Shown here one piece after another: positions 1-8,860 of a stretch of DNA of 64,000 nt. The position numbers were made by a program, and so were the translations under genes. The stretch covers positions 27,874-91,873 of the forward strand of contig CBIHLM010000006.1 in the NCBI GenBank assembly GCA_966210515.1. The letters run 5' to 3'. This DNA is from Paradesertivirga sp966210515. Its GTDB lineage: Bacteria; Bacteroidota; Bacteroidia; Sphingobacteriales; Sphingobacteriaceae. The first letter of the stretch is position 1. Each line of letters starts with the position of its first letter. The notes beneath the pieces were generated by a model, which was not told the origin of the DNA, did not search any database, and worked only from the letters and a program-made list of their open reading frames with translations.

Positions 1-1134
1 TATTAATATTATTCCTCCGCCAACGCCACCTTTAACGCCGTTCAAAGCGTTATTGGCATCTCCGCCGCCACCGCCGCCACCCATTATCATACGGGTAATG
101 TCCGGATTCAGAGTTGTATACGTAGTTGATCCGGGACGACCACCATTAGGAAAGGTATTAGGTGAGCCTCCAACTGTATATGTACCATCCCCTCCTACTC
201 CACCTTGTCCACCATTTCCGCCGCCACCGCCTCCTGCATTATGATCATTTCCGCCACCGCCGGCGTTTCCGGGAGCACCTTTACCGTAAGAACCACCGGG
301 AAGTCCTTCAGTAGGATTAACTACCTGGTTAAATCCGTCCCACATATATCTCGGAGTACCAGCAATCCCTTCTCCTTTGCCTACCGATCGAGTATCACTG
401 GAAGGCACCATATAAACATCAGTTATGTTTCCGCCAGAATTTCCTACCGGACCATATCCACCCCGAAAGCCTCTCGCACTTGCATCAATAGTAAAATTAT
501 TAAAGTCCATACTACCGGAAACATCAAAGGCTATAATACCACCTGCAATTCCATTAAAGGGAGGCGTTTTAATGTCAGAAGATAATATCAGATTTGAATA
601 TTGCGGTACGCGTACCACTTGAAATGTTCTCTTGCCTCGGCTTGCAGTCTCTGCAGCATTGTAATATGAATTTACGGTACCCTTACCCGTCCCAGCACCT
701 TTAAAAGTCACGTCTCCGCCACTAAGCGGAACAGCGTTCGTAGCAATTGCATATTCGAATACACCAGAATTACCCAGGTCCGTAAATCCTGTTCCACCTA
801 AATTATCAGGACCGGAAGCTGAATTATTTGACCCGTATCTATTATCGTTTGACGAGTTGATGGATGCATCCTGCATTTGAATGATTAATAACATATCACC
901 AGCGCTTATGGGCTTTGTGCCAAAGCTATTTCCATAAGAATCATTGGGAGGAACAGCAGCCAGTTTAAGAGTTTTTGATCCGGCGGTAAGTGTTATATCC
1001 CCGGCAACGGGAAAATATGTATTTATTGATCCGGTAATATTACCCGACCCGTCCAAACCCGGAGTGCCGCAAAGCTGGGCAAGACAATGGAGGGATTGAC
1101 TGATTAAAATAAATACAAGTAGTAATTTTTTCAA
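1..1134 (-). CDS. Secreted glycine-rich surface protein, AgmC-like N-terminus (partial, cut by window edge)
   Basis: An open frame of 378 codons without a stop runs to base 1, so the C-terminus lies outside the window. No ATG is available: the frame opens at TTG 1134 (or ATT 1137), with an in-frame TGA shortly upstream. The TTG start gives a clean Sec signal peptide (LKKLLLVFILISQ...CLAQ). The mature part begins like large bacterial surface or gliding proteins (a segment GDMLLIIQMQDA near residue 90). From about residue 285 it becomes extremely glycine-rich (GGGGNDHNAGGGGGG type runs). I infer an AgmC/PGRS-like adhesin, probably exported by T9SS, but the sorting domain cannot be seen. It lies 180 bp downstream of thiH on the same strand; I saw no clear promoter in the gap. 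Confidence 0.75.
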   Translation of the reverse strand, partial: MKKLLLVFILISQSLHCLAQLCGTPGLDGSGNITGSINTYFPVAGDITLTAGSKTLKLAAVPPNDSYGNSFGTKPISAGDMLLIIQMQDASINSSNDNRYGSNNSASGPDNLGGTGFTDLGNSGVFEYAIATNAVPLSGGDVTFKGAGTGKGTVNSYYNAAETASRGKRTFQVVRVPQYSNLILSSDIKTPPFNGIAGGIIAFDVSGSMDFNNFTIDASARGFRGGYGPVGNSGGNITDVYMVPSSDTRSVGKGEGIAGTPRYMWDGFNQVVNPTEGLPGGSYGKGAPGNAGGGGNDHNAGGGGGGNGGQGGVGGDGTYTVGGSPNTFPNGGRPGSTTYTTLNPDITRMIMGGGGGGGDANNALNGVKGGVGGGIILI

Positions 1135-1314
1135 AATTCGACCGAAAGCAGGACCTACATAAGAATTCAAACGAATAAAAACCTCATCCGCCCGACATAA
1201 AATCAACCATCTGAACCGGAATAGGATAGCCAACCAGCATCCCAAAATCAGTAAAATAAAACTAATATACTACAATCGGTCGATTTGCGAAGAACCTTAT
1301 TTTTCGAAAAACCA

Positions 1315-2427
1315 TCAATGAATCAAACATTGATCCCAATCTTTCCAAACCGGTTCATAACCCTGCTGCCTTATTACTTCGGCAATCACTTCAGGAGAGC
1401 GCTCATCATTAATTTCAAATTGCTCCAATGACTCTTTGGCAACCGTGTATCCGCCGGGATTTGTTTTTGATCCGGCACTGATAGAGGTAATTCCGAGCTT
1501 AAGCACATGGTTTCTGAAGTTTTCGGATTCGCGGGTTGACAATGCCAATTCAACTTCTGAATTAAAAATACGATACGCACAAATCAGCTGAACGAGCTCC
1601 CTGTCGCTCATATCAACTTTGGGCTCTAATCCGCCAGAAAACGGCCGCAAACGGGGAAATGAAATAGAATATTTTGTTTTCCAATATTTGCGTTCCAGAT
1701 AATTAAGATGCAGAGCCGTAAAAAAGCAATCGGTTCGCCAATCTTCTAAACCCAGCAACGGACCTAAACCAATTTTATGAACTCCTGCTTTTCCTAATCT
1801 GTCCGGTGTTTCTAAACGATAACTAAAATTAGACTTTTTACCCTTCGGATGATGCTTTTTGTAATCATCTTCGTGATAAGTTTCCTGGTAAACCAACACA
1901 GTATGCAGTCCAAAAGGAACCAATTCTTCATATTCTTCCTGCTCCAGGGGCTGCACTTCCATCGCTATATTAGAGAAATGGGGTGAAATCAATTGAAGTA
2001 CTTTTTTGAAATAATCAACACCAACCGTTTTTGTAGCTTCTCCGCTCACCAGCAAAATATGCTCGTAACCCATATCCTTTATACATGCCACCTCCGACAT
2101 GATTTCCATATTTGTGAGGGTTTTCCGGGGGAGTTTATTATCGACGCTAAAACCGCAATAGGTACAAATATTCTGGCATTCGTTAGATAAATACATCGGG
2201 ATGTACATCTGAATCACTTTACCAAAACGCTGCAAAGTAAGTTGATGACTTAATTGAGCCATCTGTTCCAGGTAAGGAGCAGCTGCGGGCGAAACCAATG
2301 CTTTAAAATCTTCCAGATCTCTTTGCGGTTTCTGTAAAGCTGCTTCAACATCTGCAGCAGTTTTTGAATAAATGCTCGCTTTTACTTCATCCCAGGAATA
2401 TTGCCTGAATATATCTTCAAAAGTCAT
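1315..2427 (-). CDS. thiH: 2-iminoacetate synthase ThiH (radical SAM tyrosine lyase)
   Basis: 370 residues, the usual ThiH length. ThiH cleaves tyrosine with S-adenosylmethionine to give dehydroglycine, the glycine-derived unit of the thiamine thiazole ring (anaerobic-type route), plus p-cresol. The radical SAM cluster ligands are visible as C84-x3-C88-x2-C91 in NECQNICTYCGF. The C-terminal region ISAGSKTNPGGY matches the family. It is the last gene of the thiS-to-thiH operon, 84 bp after thiG, so the TPP riboswitch at the operon head should control it. A neighbouring thiF, often present in Bacteroidota thi operons, is not here. Confidence 0.95.
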   Translation of the reverse strand: MTFEDIFRQYSWDEVKASIYSKTAADVEAALQKPQRDLEDFKALVSPAAAPYLEQMAQLSHQLTLQRFGKVIQMYIPMYLSNECQNICTYCGFSVDNKLPRKTLTNMEIMSEVACIKDMGYEHILLVSGEATKTVGVDYFKKVLQLISPHFSNIAMEVQPLEQEEYEELVPFGLHTVLVYQETYHEDDYKKHHPKGKKSNFSYRLETPDRLGKAGVHKIGLGPLLGLEDWRTDCFFTALHLNYLERKYWKTKYSISFPRLRPFSGGLEPKVDMSDRELVQLICAYRIFNSEVELALSTRESENFRNHVLKLGITSISAGSKTNPGGYTVAKESLEQFEINDERSPEVIAEVIRQQGYEPVWKDWDQCLIH

Positions 2428-2511
2428 GCTCTGATAAAGTTAAAATTCAAAAATCAAAATTTAAAAGCCTTCGATTTGCAAAAAATGTGCAAAGCAGACG
2501 CGAATAGAACT

Positions 2512-3273
2512 TTAGTCTAAAAATGCAGTTAACGGACTACTTGCCGCAGCATGTTTTACTGGTCGGGCAAGTTTAGCCTCATACGCCATTCTACCAGCTT
2601 CTACCGCCATCCTAAACGCTCTGGCCATTTGTACCGGGTTATCAGAAACTGCGATGGCCGTATTCACCAAAACAGCATCGGCGCCGATTTCCATGGCTTT
2701 AGCAGCGTCGGAGGGCGAGCCTATTCCCGCATCAATCACTACCGGAACGTTACTTTGCTCAATAATTATCTCCAGAAAATCAATAGATTTCAGGCCCTTA
2801 TTGCTTCCAATCGGTGATCCTAAAGGCATAACAGCAGATACCCCAACTTCTTCGAGGCGTTTACACAATACCGGATCGGCATGAATGTAAGGCAATACAA
2901 TAAAACCCAGCTTCACCAACTCTTCCGCAGCCTTTAAAGTTTCTATAGGGTCAGGCATTAAATACTTTGGATCCGGATGAATTTCGAGCTTCAACCAATT
3001 GGTTTCAAGTGCTTCACGGGCAAGCTGGGCTGCAAAAACCGCTTCCTTTGCAGTACGAACACCAGAGGTATTTGGCAATAAATTAATTTGCGGGTGCCGC
3101 AAATGAACTAAAATATCATCTTGAGCATCATTAATATCCACACGCTTCAAAGCCACAGTCACTAATTCAGAACCGCTTTCTACTAAAGCAGCCTCCATTA
3201 ATTCGGGGTGACTGAACTTCCCTGTCCCGGTAAATAATCGGGAATTAAACAGTTTATCAGCTACTTTTAGCAT
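2512..3273 (-). CDS. thiG: Thiazole synthase ThiG
   Basis: 253 residues. ThiG condenses deoxyxylulose phosphate, ThiS-thiocarboxylate sulfur and dehydroglycine into the thiazole phosphate carboxylate. The TIM-barrel family signature is clear: LFTGTGKF near the N-terminus, WLKLEI with Lys95 as the expected Schiff-base lysine, and the phosphate-binding PLGSPIGSN and DAGIGSPSDA segments. The start overlaps the end of thiE by 7 bp, suggesting translational coupling. It works with ThiH (next gene) and ThiS (operon head). Confidence 0.95.
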   Translation of the reverse strand: MLKVADKLFNSRLFTGTGKFSHPELMEAALVESGSELVTVALKRVDINDAQDDILVHLRHPQINLLPNTSGVRTAKEAVFAAQLAREALETNWLKLEIHPDPKYLMPDPIETLKAAEELVKLGFIVLPYIHADPVLCKRLEEVGVSAVMPLGSPIGSNKGLKSIDFLEIIIEQSNVPVVIDAGIGSPSDAAKAMEIGADAVLVNTAIAVSDNPVQMARAFRMAVEAGRMAYEAKLARPVKHAAASSPLTAFLD

Positions 3274-3908
3274 AGCGTATTTTCTCCTTTCAATAATTCT
3301 TTAATTTTACTCACTTCTTTATCCGGCTGGTCTGAAAAAGCGATCAACGACGACACGGCAATGCCATACATCCCGGTTTCCAGAATAGAGGAAATATCCT
3401 CCGTCTCTATTCCTCCTATTGCTATTATAGGAATAGTAATGCCCAACTTTTTTGCTTCTGCAGTAATAATGCGATAACCTTCTGCACCCAAAATCGGACT
3501 AAGTTTTGCCTTTGTTTTAGTAAAACGGAAGGGGCCACAACCAATATAATTCGCCCCATTCTTCGCATGAGTGATAATATCGTTTATAGTATTTGCAGTA
3601 CCTCCAATAATCATCTTATCTCCTACAATTTTTCTGGCTTCAGCAACGGGCATATCTTCCTTTCCGAGATGAAGTCCGTAGGCGCCGACTTCTTTGGCAA
3701 CCGAAGGATGATCATTGATAATCAATTTAGTATTAAAAGCATCACAAATTATTTTAGCTTGTTTTGCTATCGCGATAGTTTCTTCTATAGTTTTATTTTT
3801 GACACGTAATTGAACCCACTCTACCCCTGCTTTGCATGCATTTTCAATGCTTTCCAAATGAGTAAGTTCCGGCGTTTCCTGCGATATAAAGTGTAAATTA
3901 CTTATCAT
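3267..3908 (-). CDS. thiE: Thiamine phosphate synthase ThiE
   Basis: 213 residues, normal for ThiE. It joins hydroxymethylpyrimidine diphosphate with thiazole phosphate to make thiamine phosphate. Family motifs are in place: VQLRVKNK, LIINDHPSVA, GAYGLHLGKEDM, the phosphate-binding GPFRFTKTK loop and IAIGGI. Of the two ThiE/TenI-fold proteins in this operon, this one keeps the pyrophosphate-binding residues and is the better candidate for the true synthase. It begins 3 bp after the thiD stop and overlaps thiG by 7 bp. Confidence 0.9.
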   Translation of the reverse strand: MISNLHFISQETPELTHLESIENACKAGVEWVQLRVKNKTIEETIAIAKQAKIICDAFNTKLIINDHPSVAKEVGAYGLHLGKEDMPVAEARKIVGDKMIIGGTANTINDIITHAKNGANYIGCGPFRFTKTKAKLSPILGAEGYRIITAEAKKLGITIPIIAIGGIETEDISSILETGMYGIAVSSLIAFSDQPDKEVSKIKELLKGENTLC

Positions 3909-3911
3909 ATG

Positions 3912-4646
3912 TTATGTGTGCCAGCCTAATAAGGTTGGGTTAGAGCTTAAAACTTTTTCTATGTAGTGTTTCGCCTTTTCAAATGCAATAGGCACTGGCG
4001 TATTTAAGGCAAGATTTGCACAAATTGCAGATGAAAGAATGCACCCGGAGCCATGTTTCGGATTGCCGAGTAAAAATGGTTGCAGAATATATTTGTCCCC
4101 ATTCCAATAAAGCCAATCTTCGCCTAACCGAGCTTTTTCACGGTGCCCTCCTTTTAAATAGATCATGGTTTGCTGTGACAACGAGACAGCTTTCTCCTCA
4201 GAACCAATTAAAAATTCAAACTCAGGCAGATTCGGGGTAAGAACTGTGATGTATTTTAAAAGTTTTGTAATTGAATGATCAGATTTGAACAGTGAAAACC
4301 CTGAACTTGAACACAATACAGGGTCCCAGACAATTTTCGCCTGAGGATTTTTCTCCATGATAAAAACCAGAATCTGTTCAAGCACATCACTGTTTTCAAT
4401 AATTCCTATTTTAAACCACTCAGGATTCCAGCGATCGATAAGCAAACTCAGTTGATCCTTTATCTTGGGTGCAGGTATCCAGTGTACATCTTCAACAAAG
4501 GAATCGGTTTGGAAAGTATTTGCGGTGATAACCCCCAATCCGTAAACCCGGTGTTGATCAAAGGTTTTAATATCTGCTAATATCCCCGCACCACCACTCG
4601 GATCGAAGCCTGCAATACTTACAACCATGGGTCTTTTAGTTTCCAT
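3912..4646 (-). CDS. thiD: Hydroxymethylpyrimidine/phosphomethylpyrimidine kinase ThiD
   Basis: 244 residues, ribokinase-like fold. ThiD phosphorylates HMP and HMP-phosphate to HMP diphosphate, the pyrimidine substrate of ThiE. The N-terminal SIAGFDPSGGAGILADIKTF and the anion-hole/catalytic PKHGSGCILSSAICANLAL region are typical. The protein is slightly shorter than the usual 260-270 residues, with a compact middle. The start overlaps the end of the upstream tenI-like gene by 11 bp, consistent with coupled translation. Confidence 0.92.
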   Translation of the reverse strand: METKRPMVVSIAGFDPSGGAGILADIKTFDQHRVYGLGVITANTFQTDSFVEDVHWIPAPKIKDQLSLLIDRWNPEWFKIGIIENSDVLEQILVFIMEKNPQAKIVWDPVLCSSSGFSLFKSDHSITKLLKYITVLTPNLPEFEFLIGSEEKAVSLSQQTMIYLKGGHREKARLGEDWLYWNGDKYILQPFLLGNPKHGSGCILSSAICANLALNTPVPIAFEKAKHYIEKVLSSNPTLLGWHT

Positions 4647-5226
4647 ACGCCAGCAATTTCTCTCTTAAAACAGTAAACCGCTCAAAAGCCTTCGCTTTAT
4701 TAATCCATAAATGACCCAATACGGCAATACCTGAATAGCCACTATCCATCACATCCTTACAATTAGCCTCAGTTACTCCGCCTAAAGCAAAAACATTCTG
4801 AGCAAATGAAGGAACCTGCAATAATTTCTTATTGGCCTGATACCCGACTTTTGAAATGCTGTTAAACACCGGACTCATAAAGCAATAATCTATCTTTTCC
4901 TGTACATCCGCCAGTTCTTCCCATTGATGCAAAGAGCACGAAACTGTGTAATTTTCAGTTAAATCTGCTTGATTCCGGATATCAGGATAAGAGAAATGCA
5001 AGCCTCCCAGTCCCATCTCCGATAATAAATCCGAATGATGATGAATAGTAATGCAGGTTCTGAAACTTGAATCGATATCGCGTACAAGCTTCTGAAGTTC
5101 TTCTTTGCAGCTTTTAGGTTTCCTTACATGTAGTCGCGTAAGGCCTCCATCAAAAAGCCGGTTCAAAGTCTCAGCTTCTCCTTCAAAAAATTCAGGATCT
5201 GTTATTACTATTAATTTATCAAACAT
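4636..5226 (-). CDS. tenI: TenI/ThiE-like protein (probable thiazole tautomerase)
   Basis: 196 residues from ATG 5226. The frame is open further upstream to 5292, but homologues normally begin just before KLIVITDPEFF, which favours 5226. The fold is ThiE/TenI (LHVRKP, IHHHSDL, GLHFSY, SPVFNSISKVGY, ALGGV, GIAVLG), but the diphosphate-binding residues of ThiE are altered. TenI proteins catalyse tautomerisation of the thiazole carboxylate made by ThiG. With a canonical ThiE two genes downstream, I infer TenI activity. A second ThiE cannot be excluded. It lies between thiC and thiD and overlaps thiD. Confidence 0.75.
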   Translation of the reverse strand: MFDKLIVITDPEFFEGEAETLNRLFDGGLTRLHVRKPKSCKEELQKLVRDIDSSFRTCITIHHHSDLLSEMGLGGLHFSYPDIRNQADLTENYTVSCSLHQWEELADVQEKIDYCFMSPVFNSISKVGYQANKKLLQVPSFAQNVFALGGVTEANCKDVMDSGYSGIAVLGHLWINKAKAFERFTVLREKLLAYGN

Positions 5227-5320
5227 TTGCCTCTGCTCAAAGGATTTGGGAAAAGCTGTGGATAATTCAACCAGAAGGCTTCTATCATCCACAGCCCGCT
5301 ATACTTATTTCTAAAGTCCC

Positions 5321-7189
5321 CTACAGATAAATTTCTGATCCCTTCTTTTTAAATTCCTCAGAACGTTCCTTCATACCCGCTTCTATGGCTAAAGCATCGT
5401 CTGCAATTCCTTTTTCATCAGCATACTTTCTGATATCCTGAGTAATCTTCATACTACAGAAATTCGGGCCGCACATAGAACAAAAATGGGCGATTTTAGC
5501 ACCTTCCGCAGGAAGAGTTTCGTCATGATATTCTCTCGCCGTATCCGGATCAAGTGACAGGTTAAACTGATCTTCCCAACGGAATTCAAAACGGGCTTTA
5601 CTTAAGGCATTATCACGATACTGAGCGCCTGGATGACCCTTTGCTAAATCCGCAGCATGAGCAGCCAATTTATAGGTGATAACGCCATCTTTAACATCTT
5701 TTCTGTTTGGTAAACCAAGATGCTCTTTCGGAGTAACGTAACACAGCATAGCACAACCGAACCAGCCAATCATTGCAGCACCAATGGCAGAAGTGATATG
5801 ATCATAACCAGGTGCAATATCAGTTGTTAACGGACCAAGCGTGTAGAAAGGTGCTTCATGGCACTCTTCCAATTGCTTATCCATATTCTCTTTAATTAAA
5901 TGCATCGGTACGTGACCGGGGCCTTCAATCATTACCTGGATATCATGCTTCCAGGCTACTTTGGTTAATTCGCCCAGAGTTTCTAACTCGCCGAACTGGG
6001 CTGCATCATTTGCGTCTGCAATAGACCCCGGGCGCAATCCATCGCCTAAAGAGAACGAAACATCATAAGCCTTCATAATCTCACAAATCTCTTCAAAATG
6101 CGTGTACAAGAAGTTTTCTTTATGATGAGCCAGGCACCATTTTGCCATAATGGATCCACCACGGGAAACAATTCCTGTTAATCTTTTCGCAGTAAGCGGA
6201 ACATAACGCAATAAAACGCCCGCGTGAATCGTGAAATAATCTACCCCCTGCTCTGCCTGTTCAATCAGCGTATCTTTAAAAATTTCCCAAGATAGATCTT
6301 CTGCCTTTCCATTTACTTTTTCAAGCGCCTGGTAAATAGGAACGGTTCCGATTGGCACAGGTGAATTTCTGATTATCCACTCGCGTGTTTCATGAATATT
6401 TTTACCTGTCGATAGATCCATTACGGTATCGGCTCCCCAACGGGTGGCCCAAACCATTTTTTCAACCTCTTCTTCAATACTCGAAGTAACTGCCGAATTC
6501 CCAATGTTAGCATTAATCTTCACCAGGAAGTTACGGCCAATAATCATAGGTTCAGATTCGGGGTGATTGATATTTGCAGGAATAATAGCGCGGCCAGCGG
6601 CGATTTCTTCGCGTACAAATTCCGGAGTGATGAACTTAGGAGTTCTCGCACCAAAATTATTCCCCTGGTGCTGATCCCAAAGAGAATCAGATGCATTAAA
6701 GCGTTCTTCTAATAACTGATTCTCGCGAATGGCTATATACTCCATTTCGGGAGTGATTATTCCTTTTTTTGCATAGTGCAATTGCGTTACGTTTTGGCCA
6801 GCTTTTGCACGAAAGGGATTTTTAATATGCTGAAAGCGTAATTCATCCAACTTAGTGTCGTTCTTTCTTACTTGTCCGTATTCCGAACTGATTGAAGGAA
6901 GAGCTTCAACGTCTCCACGATCTAAAATCCATTGCTCACGGATGCGTGGCAAACCCGCCTTTACATCAATCTGAACATTTGCGTCGGTGTATGGACCGCT
7001 TGTATCATAAACCGCCACTGATGCGTTCTTTTCAGTTTTACCATTGAACTTATCAACGGTATCACCTAATGAGATTTCTCGCATAGCTACCTTTATGTCG
7101 TGAATTTTACCAGGAACATAAATCTTACCTGAATTAATAAAAGGACCGGTACTAATGGTTTGTTCACCTGGAACGATTTCTTTTTTCAT
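5321..7189 (-). CDS. thiC: Phosphomethylpyrimidine synthase ThiC
   Basis: 622 residues, the expected length with the N-terminal extension found in many ThiC proteins. ThiC rearranges 5-aminoimidazole ribonucleotide to HMP phosphate in a radical SAM reaction. Its unusual C-terminal iron-sulfur motif C-x2-C-x4-C is visible as CSMCGPNFC at about residues 570-578, and core motifs such as SLGDGLRPGS and EGPGHVPMH are present. It lies 16 bp downstream of thiS and, as is common, directly behind the TPP riboswitch leader. Confidence 0.97.
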   Translation of the reverse strand: MKKEIVPGEQTISTGPFINSGKIYVPGKIHDIKVAMREISLGDTVDKFNGKTEKNASVAVYDTSGPYTDANVQIDVKAGLPRIREQWILDRGDVEALPSISSEYGQVRKNDTKLDELRFQHIKNPFRAKAGQNVTQLHYAKKGIITPEMEYIAIRENQLLEERFNASDSLWDQHQGNNFGARTPKFITPEFVREEIAAGRAIIPANINHPESEPMIIGRNFLVKINANIGNSAVTSSIEEEVEKMVWATRWGADTVMDLSTGKNIHETREWIIRNSPVPIGTVPIYQALEKVNGKAEDLSWEIFKDTLIEQAEQGVDYFTIHAGVLLRYVPLTAKRLTGIVSRGGSIMAKWCLAHHKENFLYTHFEEICEIMKAYDVSFSLGDGLRPGSIADANDAAQFGELETLGELTKVAWKHDIQVMIEGPGHVPMHLIKENMDKQLEECHEAPFYTLGPLTTDIAPGYDHITSAIGAAMIGWFGCAMLCYVTPKEHLGLPNRKDVKDGVITYKLAAHAADLAKGHPGAQYRDNALSKARFEFRWEDQFNLSLDPDTAREYHDETLPAEGAKIAHFCSMCGPNFCSMKITQDIRKYADEKGIADDALAIEAGMKERSEEFKKKGSEIYL

Positions 7190-7205
7190 GAGATCTTATT
7201 GATTT

Positions 7206-7409
7206 TTATCCGCCTTGGGTAGCACGTATGATGGTAATTTTATCAGCAGATTTAACCTCGTAGGTATTCCATTCAGCTTTTGGAACAACAGAATTATTAA
7301 CAGCGACAGCAATTCCCTTTTTGTCGAGAAAATCCTGTTGCATTAAAACATCCCTTAATGTTGTTAAGCCTGATAAAGAAAATGGTTGATTGTTGATAAA
7401 AGCCTCCAT
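7206..7409 (-). CDS. thiS: Sulfur carrier protein ThiS
   Basis: 67 residues, a ubiquitin-like sulfur carrier ending in the required Gly-Gly (RATQGG). The C-terminal glycine is adenylated and thiocarboxylated, then donates sulfur to ThiG. First gene of the thi operon. The start ATG (7409) is followed at once by a GGAGG stretch that can pair with a CCUCC sequence in the leader, so its initiation may be controlled by the riboswitch. The adenylyltransferase ThiF is not encoded nearby and must come from elsewhere, perhaps a MoeB-type enzyme (inference). Confidence 0.93.
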   Translation of the reverse strand: MEAFINNQPFSLSGLTTLRDVLMQQDFLDKKGIAVAVNNSVVPKAEWNTYEVKSADKITIIRATQGG

Positions 7410-7452
7410 AAATGCAGAATTATAACTTCAGGAGGTGTCATCAGAAAGATGA
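7403..7452 (-). promoter_or_regulatory. Putative riboswitch expression platform: hairpins over the thiS start
   Basis: On the transcribed (minus) strand two structures follow the aptamer. First comes a small hairpin, TCATC/GATGA with a 5-nt loop (7438-7452). Then CCUCC (7435-7431) can pair with GGAGG (7407-7403), whose first G is the G of the thiS AUG. Pairing would bury the start codon. There is no oligo-U run after either stem, so control of translation is more likely than transcription termination. Drawn by eye; no energies calculated. Confidence 0.45.
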
Positions 7453-7454
7453 GT

Positions 7455-7530
7455 TTCGCTTTTCCTTACGCCAGTATTACCTGGTTCAAGTTATGAGGGT
7501 ATGTCTCAGCCTGTTCGGCACCCCTAAAGT
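7455..7530 (-). ncRNA. TPP riboswitch (THI element) upstream of thiS
   Basis: Read on the minus strand, the core THI-box elements occur in order: the P1/P2 side AGGGGTGCC, then GGCTGAGA, then ACCC, then a segment close to GAACCAGGTAAT, and finally CTGGCGTAAGGAA. These are the conserved pyrimidine- and diphosphate-sensor helices of the TPP aptamer. It lies about 45 nt before thiS and heads the seven-gene thiamine operon, the classic location. Exact ends are approximate to several bases. High TPP is expected to repress the operon. Confidence 0.95.
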
Positions 7531-7683
7531 TGCCGTAAATCTAGGAGGTTTTTCTTAGGAATTCAAACAATAAGAAGAAATAATTTAAAATGGAAGACAT
7601 TTAAAGACAAAAACATGAAATTTGCCTAACAATACCGGTCAGAAATATTAAGATAGTACAGCGAAAGCTCAGATCCTTGGAAA

Positions 7684-8829
7684 TTACTGCATTAAACGTT
7701 GATTAAACTTCGTAATCAACCGGAACAAATCATCGTGCTCGGTTAAAGGCAACGTTTCGGCGCGATCATAAATATCATGATATGCCCGGATTCCACCCAT
7801 TGTGTAAATAAAAAACGACGGAACCCCATATTCTGTAAACCAGTAATGATCACTGTTGGCTGCTTTACCCCGGGAACTAATTTTAGTGAGATACTTAAAC
7901 TCGTCGTTTATTTGATTCAGAAAGGTAAATTCTTTCTTATACTGCGTTGCGTTTACTATCGTGATACCTTCCTCGCCTGTTCCGGCCAGATCGGTATTGA
8001 TCAGGAAACGGATTTTTTTCAAATCAACAAGCGGGTGTTCTGTAAAATATTTAGAGCCCAATAAACCAGCTTCTTCTCCGGAAAACGCTATAAAAACCAT
8101 GGAATACTTTTGAGGATTCGCAGCATAAAACTTCGCGAGGCCTAACATCAAAGCTACCCCACTGGCATTATCATTCGCTCCGGGAAAATAAACATTACTC
8201 CCCATTCCGCCCAAATGGTCGTAATGTGCGGTAATTACAATCATGGAATCAGGATTAACTGTCCCTTTAACTATCCCGCAGACGTTGTGAGATTTAAAAT
8301 TCCGGACCAACTCATTCTCAATATTGAGTTTAATCTTTTCAGGATCAGATTTGACAGCATTTTTTTTGAGCAATATGGACGTGTAATTTGCTGCCTGCTG
8401 CGAAACCGACCAGGTGAGTTTATCCACCAGTGAGACCCTGATCTGATTTGTCCTGTCTGTAAAGCTCAAACTGTCTTTTTTCACAAGATCTGATTTTGCT
8501 TTTACTCCCCTGCTTTCAGGAGAAATTATAAAATCCCTGCCCGGGCAAAGCTTTACACCATCTACCCGGACTTCCATTTTTCCTGGAAACGTATTTACAG
8601 GAAATGAAAATTCCTGGAGGAAAGAGCTTTCATTTAGCGGTTGTAAGCCGTATGATTGAAATTCACGACTTAAAAACCGGGCTGATTTTGCTGCTCCATC
8701 CTTAATATATCCCCTTCCCCAAAAATAAGATGAAGTTAATGTGTCGACCATTTTGCGGGCAAAAGAAATATCCTGAGCGAAAGATAACTTTGCGATACAT
8801 GCAAACAGAAATATAAAAAGGATTCTCAT
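7684..8829 (-). CDS. Secreted M28-family zinc peptidase
   Basis: 381 residues with a signal peptide (MRILFIFLFACIAKLSFAQ). M28 aminopeptidases use two zinc ions. The ligand and catalytic motifs are visible: AHYDHLG (His202, Asp204), GANDNASG (Asp220), SGEEAGLLG (Glu252/253), NTDLAG and a C-terminal histidine in AYHDIYD. Residues 25-190 are the less conserved N-terminal part common to this group. Probably periplasmic or secreted, taking peptides apart for nutrition. Transcribed toward the thi operon but separated by about 150 bp and the riboswitch, so not obviously co-regulated. Confidence 0.88.
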   Translation of the reverse strand: MRILFIFLFACIAKLSFAQDISFARKMVDTLTSSYFWGRGYIKDGAAKSARFLSREFQSYGLQPLNESSFLQEFSFPVNTFPGKMEVRVDGVKLCPGRDFIISPESRGVKAKSDLVKKDSLSFTDRTNQIRVSLVDKLTWSVSQQAANYTSILLKKNAVKSDPEKIKLNIENELVRNFKSHNVCGIVKGTVNPDSMIVITAHYDHLGGMGSNVYFPGANDNASGVALMLGLAKFYAANPQKYSMVFIAFSGEEAGLLGSKYFTEHPLVDLKKIRFLINTDLAGTGEEGITIVNATQYKKEFTFLNQINDEFKYLTKISSRGKAANSDHYWFTEYGVPSFFIYTMGGIRAYHDIYDRAETLPLTEHDDLFRLITKFNQRLMQ

Positions 8830-8860
8830 AAATGTATGGCGAATTTAAGTTTAGAAAACT

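Noticed and set aside
53..622. Plus-strand frames rich in proline near the left edge
   Set aside because: They are the complement of the glycine-rich minus-strand gene, which has a signal peptide and no stop.
5227..5292. N-terminal extension of the TenI-like protein
   Set aside because: The family starts just before the KLIVIT strand; the 22 additional residues have no match to the fold.
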